Below, one piece after another: positions 8,020-16,401 of a stretch of DNA of 26,156 nt. This DNA is from CAYWFP01 sp964457365. Lineage in GTDB: Bacteria; Planctomycetota; SZUA-567. A program made the translations under genes and the position numbers. Each line of letters opens with the position of its first letter. Within the stretch, counting starts at the first letter, position 1. The stretch is from NCBI GenBank assembly GCA_964457365.1, contig CAYWFP010000059.1, positions 1 through 26,156 on the forward strand, in the 5' to 3' direction. The notes under the pieces are model-generated. The model made no database searches and was not told the origin of the DNA. It saw only the letters and a program-made list of their open reading frames with translations.

Positions 8020-9405
8020 ATGCGCATCACCGTGACCGAGACCCCGCTGCATCACCGCCTCTTCGAAGGCTTCGGCCTCGAATGCGACCCGGTGATCTAC
8101 AACGTCGTCAACGCCGCCGCCGGCGTGCGCGATAAGGACATCGAACTGATCGAGCGGCGCCTGCGCGCGATCCGACCGTCGCTGGCGCGCATGTTCTTCA
8201 CCGTCGACTGGGTCAACCCCACGCGCGACGGCAAGGATTTCTGCTGGGACAGCCCGGACTACCTGAATTTCGTGCGCCTGCTCCGCCTGCTGCAGGAGAT
8301 CGGCGCGCGCGTCAACGTCGTGCTCTTCTCGCCGATGTGGAGCCTGCCGCGCGAGGCCTATCCGCCGCTGGTAGACGCGACGGGGCGAATGCTGCTGCGG
8401 CTGCGCGAGCACGAAGGCATCGACGCGGTCCGCTTCCTGATCGTCTACAACGAACCCGAGAGCTGTTTCAACCTCGACTCGCCGCTGGCGCGCCGGATCT
8501 TCGGCGACGAGCGGGTGCAGAAGAGCCCCGGCTACGACACCTGGCTCGAACTGGCGCACCAGGCGCAGGCCATGCTCGAGGAACACCGGCTGTACCCGCA
8601 CGTCAAGCTCGCGGCCCCCGACTGCGTCTACGGCTCGCCCATGCGCTACGAGTGCATGCGCCGCGTGGCGCCGGTCTTCGCGGAGATGGATATCACCTGG
8701 GCCGTCCATGTCTACAGCCCCGAGAATCAGGATTTTTACGAACCCGATCCGGTCCACCGGAGCAACTGGGGGTATCCCGGCATGGCCAAGGAGGCCGCGG
8801 ACTTCCGCGAACTCGCCGGTCCGGACAAGCCGATGATCCTGTGGGAGTACAACCTCGAGGGCATGGGCGGGCACACGCCGTTCTTTACCGGGGTCAACCG
8901 CCACGGCGTCAGCCAGATGGAGACCATCGACACGGGGCCGGAGATCCTGCACAAGACATTCCTGGCGGTCAATAACGGCTACGACGGCGCCTGCCTGTGG
9001 ACGCTCTGCGACATCTTCTACGGCAAGGGCAACCTGATGACCATGGGGCTGTGGCGCTTCAAGAACGCCCAGTGGTATCCGCGGCCGCATTACTACTATT
9101 ACGCGCCGCTGTGCCAGCTCTTCCGCCCCGGCATGCGCATCCTGCGCGTGGACGGTTGCGAGGAGCCGGTCTTCGCGCTGGCGGCCCGAGGGGAGGAGGA
9201 GACCGTGCTGGCGCTCTTGAACGTCTCGGCCGAAACACGCCAGGTCGAGCTGAAGCTGCCCGGGGCGAAGCGGTGCCTGCGGGTCTACCCGGACAAGTTC
9301 CCGCCGCGCGGGGCGGACCTGCCGTACGACGACTGGGAGGACTGCGCCGCAGGCACGCTGACGCTGACGCCGCGCGAAACGCTCTTCGTGCGCACGGGGG
9401 CGTAA
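8020..9405 (+). CDS. Clan GH-A glycoside hydrolase-like protein
   Basis: The 461-residue product has the clan GH-A (beta/alpha)8 pattern. Glu145 in IVYNEPES is the expected acid/base after the conserved Asn-Glu-Pro, and Glu276 in MILWEYN is the expected nucleophile. The C-terminal part from about residue 375 (VFALAARGEEETVLALLNVS) looks like the small beta-sandwich found after the barrel in GH39-, GH30- and GH51-type enzymes. I cannot assign the exact GH family. There is no signal peptide, so it is probably cytoplasmic and acts on oligosaccharides. The ATG at 8020 is preceded by GAGGAGA. It follows the sulfatase by 32 bases and is almost certainly co-transcribed. Its stop lies only 4 bases from the stop of the convergent amidase gene. 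Confidence 0.83.
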   Translation: MRITVTETPLHHRLFEGFGLECDPVIYNVVNAAAGVRDKDIELIERRLRAIRPSLARMFFTVDWVNPTRDGKDFCWDSPDYLNFVRLLRLLQEIGARVNVVLFSPMWSLPREAYPPLVDATGRMLLRLREHEGIDAVRFLIVYNEPESCFNLDSPLARRIFGDERVQKSPGYDTWLELAHQAQAMLEEHRLYPHVKLAAPDCVYGSPMRYECMRRVAPVFAEMDITWAVHVYSPENQDFYEPDPVHRSNWGYPGMAKEAADFRELAGPDKPMILWEYNLEGMGGHTPFFTGVNRHGVSQMETIDTGPEILHKTFLAVNNGYDGACLWTLCDIFYGKGNLMTMGLWRFKNAQWYPRPHYYYYAPLCQLFRPGMRILRVDGCEEPVFALAARGEEETVLALLNVSAETRQVELKLPGAKRCLRVYPDKFPPRGADLPYDDWEDCAAGTLTLTPRETLFVRTGA

Positions 9406-9409
9406 GGGT

Positions 9410-10096
9410 TCAGTCGGCCGGTTCCCGCCGCGTGCGGACCACTTCCGCGACCGGGAGCGCGCCCGGACATTCGGTGGACTGTCCTTGCATCTCGCGATGG
9501 CCGCGGACGTTGCGCGCGGGGATGCGGGTCGTTTTCAACAGGTGGTTGAGCAATCCCTTCAGGCTGGCGATCTGGGCGCGGGTCGGGGCGCGCCGGGTGA
9601 AGTCGCCCACCAGGCAGATGCCGATGCTGACGCGGTTGAGCTCCTCGCCGTGGACGTGGCCGCCATCGAGTTGCTCGAGCCAGCGCCGGCCCACCTCGAC
9701 CTGCCCGTCGCCGCTGCCGCGGTCGTTGCCGATGACGAAGTGGTACGCCAGGCCGTTCTCCATCCGTTTCTCGTTGAGATGATAGGCGCCGAAACTCTCG
9801 GCGTTGCCGCCGAGGGTGCCGCTGTGGTGGACGACGATATGGCGCCAGCGCGTCGAGAGCGTCGGCGCGTTCCAAGCGGTCTCCGCCGCCGCCGGCGGGG
9901 TGTTGCGGACGAGTGTGCGCAACCGCGCCGGGTCGACGCGCTCGCTCTCCTCGGTCAGTCGCGCCCAGCCGACGTGGAACGCTTTCTGGAGAAAGATGGT
10001 GTAGACGCTCCAGCCGCCGACGGCGAAGAAGACCGTCAGCAACGCCAGGTCGACCAGCAGGCTCGGCCGGTGCGCCGGCGCGTCAGTCGAGTGCAC
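9410..10096 (-). CDS. Membrane-anchored N-acetylmuramoyl-L-alanine amidase (Amidase_2/PGRP type)
   Basis: The 228-residue product has one membrane helix (about 13-36, LLVDLALLTVFFAVGGWSVY) followed by an Amidase_2 domain. Zinc ligands are visible: His90 in IVVHHSGT, His200 in VRGHREM and Cys210 in TECPG; ISIGICLVGDF-like and AYHFVIGNDRG strands fit the family. The start is a GTG at 10096, chosen because GGAGGG lies 5 bases upstream. This start overlaps the end of the lipoprotein gene by 14 bases, which suggests translational coupling. An ATG further upstream in frame would only read through the lipoprotein gene out of its frame. The domain should face the periplasm and cut the amide bond between MurNAc and the peptide stem, or bind peptidoglycan. 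The catalytic glutamate region is not certain. Confidence 0.85.
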   Translation of the reverse strand: MHSTDAPAHRPSLLVDLALLTVFFAVGGWSVYTIFLQKAFHVGWARLTEESERVDPARLRTLVRNTPPAAAETAWNAPTLSTRWRHIVVHHSGTLGGNAESFGAYHLNEKRMENGLAYHFVIGNDRGSGDGQVEVGRRWLEQLDGGHVHGEELNRVSIGICLVGDFTRRAPTRAQIASLKGLLNHLLKTTRIPARNVRGHREMQGQSTECPGALPVAEVVRTRREPAD

Positions 10097-10478
10097 GGAA
10101 GCCCTCCATGGTATGAACCAGTTCCTGCGGCCGGGTCTTGTTCTTGTCGTTGTACTTCCAGAGATCCTCGTCGCCGTCGGCAAAGGTCTTCGGCGCCGGG
10201 GCGTCCAACGGCCGCGACTCGACCATGCGCACGCGCATGCGATAGAAGAAGATGCTGCCGGTCGGGTAGACCCACTCCTCCCAGCCCGCGCCGACACCGT
10301 CGCCGTAATTGATCCGCGCCGGTTGGCCGATTATGGTGAGGACGTCCTTGGGAGAGACGTTCTTCTTCACCACCGAGACGTCGCCCTTATGGCTGGAATA
10401 CTTGGCCCACTCGTGGCCGGTGCAGCCGGCGGCGGCGAGCAGAAGGGCGAGGCCGGCAAGACTGGTTCGGATTCGCAT
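10083..10478 (-). CDS. Small lipoprotein with BamE/SmpA-like pattern
   Basis: The 131-residue product has a classical lipoprotein signal: positive start MRIRTS, hydrophobic stretch, and lipobox LAAAGC with Cys19 as the acylation site. Residues 42-86 (SPKDVLTIIGQPARINYGD, then WEEWVYPTGSIFFYRMRV) follow the pattern of BamE/SmpA-like small envelope domains: a helix, Gly-x-Pro, then strands with aromatic residues. Assignment to that fold is inference, not certain. GAGGGAG precedes the ATG at 10478. It lies 88 bases downstream of the TPR gene and overlaps the amidase gene start, so the three probably form one transcription unit connected with the cell envelope. Confidence 0.75.
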   Translation of the reverse strand: MRIRTSLAGLALLLAAAGCTGHEWAKYSSHKGDVSVVKKNVSPKDVLTIIGQPARINYGDGVGAGWEEWVYPTGSIFFYRMRVRMVESRPLDAPAPKTFADGDEDLWKYNDKNKTRPQELVHTMEGFRALD

Positions 10479-10566
10479 GCAATTCTCCCTCGGAAAATCG
10501 TGAGCAGACTCGTCCGGTTTATCGGAAGAACGGCACGGAAACCTGCAGGGCGTTTTCGGCCTGCGC

Positions 10567-11544
10567 TCAGGGGGCGCGCTTCAACGTCACCAACTCCGCG
10601 CGCGCCGTGGCCGCGCCGGGCGCTTCCGGCCCGGCCTGTCGGAGGAAGGTCTCGAAGTGTTCGATCGCCTTATGCCGCGCGTCCTTGACTCCGCTCTTGT
10701 CGGCGGGATCGTAGAGGTTGGCCGCGTACCAGACACCGAGGTTGTAGTGCGCGTCGGGCACCTCGATGCCGTGGCTGCGGGCGACGTCGGCGGCGGTCTC
10801 GAACGCCTGACGGGCGCGGGCCTTGTACGCGTTGTTCTGCGGCATCTCCCGCAGCCACGCGGCATAGACCAACCCCCGCTCGATATAGGCGTCGACGAAG
10901 GTCGAGTCGTACTGCAGGACGGTCTTCAGTGCCTTGAGCGCCTCGGGGTAGCGCCCCATCAGCTTCAGCACCTGGGTCTTGAGCAGTCGCAGGTCGTTCT
11001 TCTCCGGGTAGACCGCCAACCCCTCGGCGGCAACGTCGAGGATCGCCTCGAGTTGGGGATCGCTGCGCAGGCGCTGGCGAAAGCCCTCCTTCTCCAGGTG
11101 CTGCCCGAACTTCTCGCGCCACTGCGCCAGTCGCGAGGCGGCCACGCCGTAGCCAGCCTCGGCGATGCGATAACTGAAGGTCACCTCCCGCCGCGGCGCA
11201 TTCGCAATGCGATCGTACTCCTCGGGCGTCATCAGCTTGCGGATACGCGAGTCGATCACCCGCTCCCGGCCGTATTCGGCGAGATATTCCTCGCGCGCGC
11301 TGCGGGCGGCCCGCAGAGCCAGGACGTAGCGCTTCCGCGCCGCCTCGAACTCCCCTTTCTGCGCCAGTTTGCCGGCCTCGACGAGTTGCGTGTCGATCGG
11401 CTTGCGCCGTTCGCGGACGAACTCGGTGACCGACGGCTTGTGGAACAACACGTACAGCAGGGCCATAAGCGCCAGCAGCGCCAGCGCCCCCAGGGCGAAG
11501 AGCCCTTTCTTGACCAGCTTGTCCTGGATCGTGGCCGGCGTCAT
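10567..11544 (-). CDS. Membrane-anchored TPR protein
   Basis: The 325-residue product has a short cytoplasmic start, one membrane helix at about 13-34 (LFALGALALLALMALLYVLF) and a long soluble part with tetratricopeptide-type helix pairs: 51-85 (KLAQKGEFEAARKRYVLAL), 165-200, 195-225 (LMGRYPEALKALKTVL) and 245-310. Such proteins are usually scaffolds for envelope complexes. No catalytic motif is seen. GGAGAACGGG lies upstream of the ATG at 11544. It is first in the minus-strand group with the lipoprotein and amidase genes and is divergent to the exported 681-residue protein gene. Exact partner and role are unknown. Confidence 0.8.
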   Translation of the reverse strand: MTPATIQDKLVKKGLFALGALALLALMALLYVLFHKPSVTEFVRERRKPIDTQLVEAGKLAQKGEFEAARKRYVLALRAARSAREEYLAEYGRERVIDSRIRKLMTPEEYDRIANAPRREVTFSYRIAEAGYGVAASRLAQWREKFGQHLEKEGFRQRLRSDPQLEAILDVAAEGLAVYPEKNDLRLLKTQVLKLMGRYPEALKALKTVLQYDSTFVDAYIERGLVYAAWLREMPQNNAYKARARQAFETAADVARSHGIEVPDAHYNLGVWYAANLYDPADKSGVKDARHKAIEHFETFLRQAGPEAPGAATARAELVTLKRAP

Positions 11545-11742
11545 GGCGTTCCCGTTCTCCAGAAGATATGCCGCCCTTTCATGGTACCGATGCGCGCCAC
11601 CGGCTTCAAGCTTCGTTCCGCGCTTCGTTTAATGTCAATAAACCTGTTTTTTTCCGCGCCGGATGGACGATATATTGACGGGCTCTGCTTTTCGCGTGCC
11701 GGGCCGAGGTAGCGCCGACACGCGGGCGAGCCATCTTGACGC

Positions 11743-11771
11743 TTGCGGAGATAATCATGTTAGTGTATACT
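11743..11771 (+). promoter_or_regulatory. Promoter of the exported 681-residue protein gene
   Basis: TTGCGG (11743-11748) and TATACT (11766-11771) are spaced 17 bases. TATACT matches 5 of 6 consensus positions and TTGCGG 3 of 6. The predicted transcript would start near 11778, leaving about 42 bases before the ATG at 11820. An in-frame start at 11736 would lie upstream of this promoter and is therefore disfavoured. Confidence 0.5.
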
Positions 11772-11819
11772 CTGTTTTGGGTTGCGAAAAAACTTCACTC
11801 TAGGCTGCGAGGGCGATTC

Positions 11820-13865
11820 ATGATCCGCAAACCATTGTTGCTGGCCGTGTTGGTTCTGCTTTGCGCTAGCGCTGCGCGCGCTGGAGACATCCCCAGCGCG
11901 GGCGAGTCGAAACCGACGAAGCTGGGATTCTGGAGCATCGGCATCTCCGAATTCTACGCCGAGGAGCCCCAGCCGATCAACGTCCCCTATGCCGGCGACA
12001 TGGTCCGCTACTACTGGTACTGGTCGTTCAAGTTCAGGGTCGAGACCAACCTTGAAAAGCTGAAGAAATACATCGAGGAACGGCTGCCGAAGATCGACGA
12101 CGACACCGAACGGCTGGCGCTGGAGTTCTATGTCAAGCGTATCGAGAAGACCCTTGCCGACGCCAACTACGCCGACATGTACGCCAACATCTACACCGAC
12201 ACCGGCCAGATCCTCGCCGACACCTCCAACCGTATGGTGCGCAACCTCATCGAAAACGAGGAGCACATGCGCCTGCATACGATCAGCGAGATCAAGACGC
12301 TGGACCTGCACAAGATCAAGGAGACCAAGGACCCCGACCACGGCTACGGCAAATGGGTCTACGGCGTGGCGATCTTCCGCGACCTCGATCCGGAGTGCCG
12401 CGAATTCGAGATCCGGCTGGTCAACAACGGCGAACGCGTCGTCCCGAATTACGAACCGGGTGAATTCATCTACCCGGTGGCTTCGCTGAACAAGGACGAG
12501 GCGCTCGAACCGTCGCTGCGGCGAGCGCTGCGCTTCTTCTACCATCGCGTCGGCCACAGCGGCGAAGCGTATCTCGATCCGATCCAGGACCGGGGCCGCC
12601 GCGCGGACTGGGTCTGGCTCTGGGCGCCGCAGGTGCTGCTCGGCAAGTACCGCATCCTCGAGATCGACCGCCCCACCGACCTCGGGCTCAAGCGCCGGTA
12701 TCGCTACGTCCCCTACCGCGTCTGGAACAATACCAACCAGGATCAGTTCCTCGACGTGCGCAAGGCCGGCCTCGTCTTCGACATCGACTGGCACGGACAG
12801 AACGTCGACCTGACCATGTACGACATGGGCGAAGCGGACGACTTCTGGAAGACCATGGTCGTGCGGCGCATCAAACAGCGCGTCGCCGACGGCAAGGAGA
12901 CCGAGTTCGTCCGCGCCAACGAAACCTACCGGACGGAATTGACGCACGATCAGATCAAGGCGCATTACAAGGAGCTCGGCATCGCCTATATTCCGAGCTT
13001 CCAGACCGATCCGTCCAAGATCTTCCAGACGCAGGAATCCCGCGATGACGAGGCCAAGCACGGCCGCGAGCTGGTCGACGCCATGGAAGCCAACCCCAGC
13101 CTCAAGAAGACCCAGGAGGAACAACAGGAAAAGGCGCTGCAGGACGTCGAGCGCAAAGCCGACATCCTGCCGCCGAAATTCGGCACCCCCGGCGGCAACC
13201 GCCACGTCAAGGGCAAGATCCCGCCGCAAACGATGGTCAAAGGGTTGATCATTCTCCGCTGGGGCGTCAACGACCTCGAGGCCACCATCGACGAGATCAT
13301 CGCCGCGTTGCGCACCCAGGCCATCTCCGGGCGCGACCCGGAGAAGAACGAACTGCTGAAGCGCTACCTCGCCATGCGCAAGCCCAACCCCTATCCCGGG
13401 CTGATCTACACCGCGCCGCCCGAACCGGCGCGCGAGGAGGTGATCGAGATGCTGCTGGCGGTGGCAAAGGACGATATCGAAGCCAAGGGCCTGAAGGTCA
13501 CGTCCGACGACGAGCGGCGCTACAAGGAACTCGCCCCCGTCGCCGTCGCCATCAACGCCGCCGCCGACGAGTGGGCTCAGAAACAAGCGGAGAAGGGCTT
13601 CACCAACGCCTTCTTCGAGGTCGAGACCGGCGGCGTCATCGACCGCGGCACCACCACCGGCATGTTCGTCACCATGCTTCCCGAAACGCGCGAGCCGACC
13701 CCGCGCATGACCGAGGGTATCGGCCCGGTCGACATGGGCAGCCTCGGTCCCGGCGTCGGCCCGACCCCGACCACTCCCGGCCCCGACGTCGGCATCGACG
13801 AGGGCGCGGACGAGAAAGAAGAAGAGAAAGAGAAAGGCGACACGCTCGAAGGCTTCGACTGGTAG
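11820..13865 (+). CDS. Exported protein of unknown function, 681 residues
   Basis: I do not recognise this family. Residues 1-21 are a clear signal peptide (MIRKPLLLAVLVLLCASAARA, cleavage expected after Ala21), and GAGGG lies 6 bases before the ATG at 11820. The mature part is mixed alpha/beta with an aromatic segment near 65-75 (RYYWYWSFKFR), a long helical, charged section around residues 76-170, and a helical acidic stretch near 405-445 with many Glu, Lys and Gln. The C-terminus carries a Gly/Pro/Thr-rich linker (about 625-655), an acidic Glu/Lys tail and a final aromatic residue. No lipobox, catalytic triad or membrane helix beyond the signal is evident. It is monocistronic, with its own promoter and an intrinsic terminator 34 bases after the stop. 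It may be a periplasmic or surface structural protein; this is a guess from composition. Confidence 0.8.
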   Translation: MIRKPLLLAVLVLLCASAARAGDIPSAGESKPTKLGFWSIGISEFYAEEPQPINVPYAGDMVRYYWYWSFKFRVETNLEKLKKYIEERLPKIDDDTERLALEFYVKRIEKTLADANYADMYANIYTDTGQILADTSNRMVRNLIENEEHMRLHTISEIKTLDLHKIKETKDPDHGYGKWVYGVAIFRDLDPECREFEIRLVNNGERVVPNYEPGEFIYPVASLNKDEALEPSLRRALRFFYHRVGHSGEAYLDPIQDRGRRADWVWLWAPQVLLGKYRILEIDRPTDLGLKRRYRYVPYRVWNNTNQDQFLDVRKAGLVFDIDWHGQNVDLTMYDMGEADDFWKTMVVRRIKQRVADGKETEFVRANETYRTELTHDQIKAHYKELGIAYIPSFQTDPSKIFQTQESRDDEAKHGRELVDAMEANPSLKKTQEEQQEKALQDVERKADILPPKFGTPGGNRHVKGKIPPQTMVKGLIILRWGVNDLEATIDEIIAALRTQAISGRDPEKNELLKRYLAMRKPNPYPGLIYTAPPEPAREEVIEMLLAVAKDDIEAKGLKVTSDDERRYKELAPVAVAINAAADEWAQKQAEKGFTNAFFEVETGGVIDRGTTTGMFVTMLPETREPTPRMTEGIGPVDMGSLGPGVGPTPTTPGPDVGIDEGADEKEEEKEKGDTLEGFDW

Positions 13866-13898
13866 GCCGCCGCCCTTTCGCACATGCAGATCTGGTAC

Positions 13899-13925
13899 AG
13901 CCGGCGTCACCGACGCCGGCTTTTT
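13899..13925 (+). terminator. Intrinsic terminator
   Basis: A perfect 10-base stem (AGCCGGCGTC pairing with GACGCCGGCT), a 3-base loop ACC, then TTTTT. It lies 34 bases after the stop of the exported-protein gene. Confidence 0.9.
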
Positions 13926-13972
13926 CATGGCGTCTACGGAGCTCGAAAAGAAGCGCGACGCAAACGCCGTTC

Positions 13973-14001
13973 TTTACAACCGTCTTCCCGGGCGTTACGC
14001 T
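13973..14001 (+). promoter_or_regulatory. Possible promoter of the glutamine amidotransferase gene
   Basis: TTTACA (13973-13978) and TACGCT (13996-14001) are spaced 17 bases. The -35 is good and the -10 weak. It is placed between the upstream terminator and the ATG at 14028, where a promoter is needed. Confidence 0.35.
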
Positions 14002-14027
14002 AACGGGACCGCTTCCGGAGGCGCTTC

Positions 14028-14594
<567 letters not shown>

Positions 14595-14619
14595 GCGCCG
14601 GCGTCTTCTCGCGGCAGAC

Positions 14620-16170
14620 TCACGCCTCGGGCATCACGCGCAACGCCTCCTCGAGCGTGGTCACCCCCTCGGCAGCGAGCCTGACCGCTTCGGCCGGCAG
14701 CGCGACCATGCCCTGGGCGATCGCCCGGCGCCGCATAGCCTCGACACCCTCGGCGGCCAGGGTCCGGTACAGCGAGCTCGAAAGTTCAAACACTTCATGC
14801 GCCGCGGTCCGGCCGCGGTACCCGAGTTGGCGACACTCGGCACAACCGACCGCGCGTTGCCAGTTCTTCGCAAGCGCCTCCCAGTCGAGCCCCCCGGCTT
14901 CGATCCGGCGCCGGGCGGTGGCAAGGATCTGCTGATCGGGTTCGTAATCCGTGGCGCAATGCGGACAGAGCCGGCGTACCAGACGCTGGGCGACGACCAG
15001 GCGCACCACATCGATGAGCAGAAACGGCGGAACCTCCAGATCCAACAACCGCCCCAACGCGGAGGCACCGTCCTCGACATGCATGCCGCCGAGCACGACG
15101 TTGCCACCGAGCGCAGCGGACACGGCGACCTGCGCCGTCTCGGCATCGCGGATCTCGGAAACCATCAGCACGTCGGGATCCTGACGCATCACGCTGCGAA
15201 TGCACGCCGCGTAATGCATGCCGATATGCGGTTTTGGCATGCACTGATTGATGCCGTCGAAGGTTAATTCGACCGGATATTCGACGGTGAAAATCTTCTT
15301 CTCCGGCGTGTCGAGATGGTGCAGCATGGCATAGAGCGTGGTGGTCTTGCCGCAGCCTGTCGGACCGACACAGAGAATCATGCCGTGGGAGGCGGCAAGG
15401 TGTTTCTCCACCACCTCGCGCTGCTTGTCGCCAAAGGGGATGCGATCGAGCCCCACGGTCATACCGTCCTTGTCGAGAATTCTGGCCGTCATGCTTTCTC
15501 CAAATACGGTCGGTACGATAGATACGCGCAGATCGAGCGAAACACCCTCGACTTTCAGGAGAACCCGACAATCCTGCGGTCGGTCATTGATCTGGACGTT
15601 GGCCTTGCCTAGCTTCTTCCAATGATCGACGATCGGCTTGTAGAGGCGGGTCGGAAATTCCGCCGCCGCGTGCATGACTCCATCGACACGGTAGCGAAGA
15701 AGTATGCGGTCCTGAAACGGCTCGAAATGAATGGTGCTCGCCCCCAGGCGCATGCCCAGACAGATGACAAGACCAAACAGGATCTCCGGCGGCGTATGCC
15801 CCTCCCCGTCCACGACCTCCCCGCCGGCTTCGACGAGTTTGCGATTGAGTTCCTCGATCAACGGCTCGTAAGCGCCCGCCGCGTCCACCTGCGGCGCCTC
15901 GCCGTGAAGAAAACGCTCCAGATCCGCGCGGGTGAAGCGCCACTGCCGGCCGACCTTCATGCCCCGGAGCCGCCCCTCGCGCAACCAGCGGTACAGCGTC
16001 GGGCGCGTGGTTTTCAAGAGGGCCAGCGCTTCGTCCAGATCCAACAGATCTCCATCGGCCGCATCCTGCGCGGCGCTCTCCTCGACGGACACGGATTTGG
16101 TTGCGCTCTCTCGAGCAGCCTTCTTCTTGGACACGGTCTTCTTGGCGCTTGACTTCTTCATGGCGGGCAT
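14620..16170 (-). CDS. Excisionase-type helix-turn-helix fused to GspE/PilB-type ATPase
   Basis: The 516-residue product begins with a Lys/Ala/Ser-rich tail (1-40), then an excisionase/MerR-type DNA-binding domain (41-89: LLDLDEALALLKTTRPTLYRWLREG, then MKVGRQWRFTRADLERFL), then a type II secretion/type IV pilus ATPase core. The ATPase has Walker A GPTGCGKT at 269-276, FTVEYPVE at 294-301 where the Asp of the usual EDPVE is replaced by Tyr, SEIRDAETA at 338-346 where the usual Gly is Ser, GGMHVEDG at 361-368 in place of THTND, and a four-cysteine zinc site CPHC (402-405) plus CAEC (443-446). The ATG at 16170 is preceded by AAGGAG. No other secretion or pilus genes are nearby. ATPase activity is likely but altered. 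The DNA-binding part suggests a regulatory or promoter-linked role. Confidence 0.88.
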   Translation of the reverse strand: MPAMKKSSAKKTVSKKKAARESATKSVSVEESAAQDAADGDLLDLDEALALLKTTRPTLYRWLREGRLRGMKVGRQWRFTRADLERFLHGEAPQVDAAGAYEPLIEELNRKLVEAGGEVVDGEGHTPPEILFGLVICLGMRLGASTIHFEPFQDRILLRYRVDGVMHAAAEFPTRLYKPIVDHWKKLGKANVQINDRPQDCRVLLKVEGVSLDLRVSIVPTVFGESMTARILDKDGMTVGLDRIPFGDKQREVVEKHLAASHGMILCVGPTGCGKTTTLYAMLHHLDTPEKKIFTVEYPVELTFDGINQCMPKPHIGMHYAACIRSVMRQDPDVLMVSEIRDAETAQVAVSAALGGNVVLGGMHVEDGASALGRLLDLEVPPFLLIDVVRLVVAQRLVRRLCPHCATDYEPDQQILATARRRIEAGGLDWEALAKNWQRAVGCAECRQLGYRGRTAAHEVFELSSSLYRTLAAEGVEAMRRRAIAQGMVALPAEAVRLAAEGVTTLEEALRVMPEA

Positions 16171-16192
16171 GGGAATCTCCTTTCCTCGGGCC

Positions 16193-16278
16193 TATGATCA
16201 CAATCTATCATGACGATCATGATCTGTCAAGCCTTTTAGTTGTTTTTATTTGATAACGATCTTAATCGACTATGATAT
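16193..16278. repeat. Cluster of TATGAT/ATCATGA operator-like sites
   Basis: Related elements occur at 16193-16200 (TATGATCA), 16206-16213 (TATCATGA), 16215-16224 (GATCATGATC) and 16271-16278 (TATGATAT). They lie in a distinctly AT-rich patch upstream of, and within, the promoter of the HTH-ATPase gene. Autoregulation by the encoded helix-turn-helix is a reasonable inference. Confidence 0.45.
16202..16230 (-). promoter_or_regulatory. Strong promoter with palindromic spacer, HTH-ATPase gene
   Basis: On the minus strand a perfect TTGACA (16225-16230) and TAGATT (16202-16207) are spaced 17 bases; the predicted leader is about 25 bases. The spacer contains the perfect 10-base palindrome GATCATGATC (16215-16224) and TCATGA (16208-16213). 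A protein bound there would block RNA polymerase. Confidence 0.65.
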
Positions 16279-16401
16279 ATCGAGGAGGGAGCTGGACAAT
16301 CCCGCCCGCCTGCCTGCCAGAGCGGCGGCTTCATCGATGCAATGCATTGTCATTTACTGCGTTATGAATTCAACTCGAGGCGCGGACGCAGGCATGCCCG
16401 G

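Noticed and set aside
9410..10297. A longer amidase reading frame beginning at 10297
   Set aside because: The extra 67 residues overlap the lipoprotein gene out of frame and are Arg/Ser-rich. GTG at 10096 with GGAGGG 5 bases upstream is the better start.
11634..11639. TTGACA on the minus strand upstream of the TPR gene as a promoter
   Set aside because: No acceptable -10 box lies 15-19 bases downstream on that strand.
11640..11660. T-rich run in the TPR/exported-protein gap as an intrinsic terminator
   Set aside because: No stable stem precedes the T run on either strand, and no gene ends there.
11760..13928. Minus-strand frame of about 720 codons antisense to the exported protein
   Set aside because: The plus strand has promoter, ribosome site, signal peptide and terminator in the right order. 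The antisense product is Asp/Val/Leu/His-rich with no motif.
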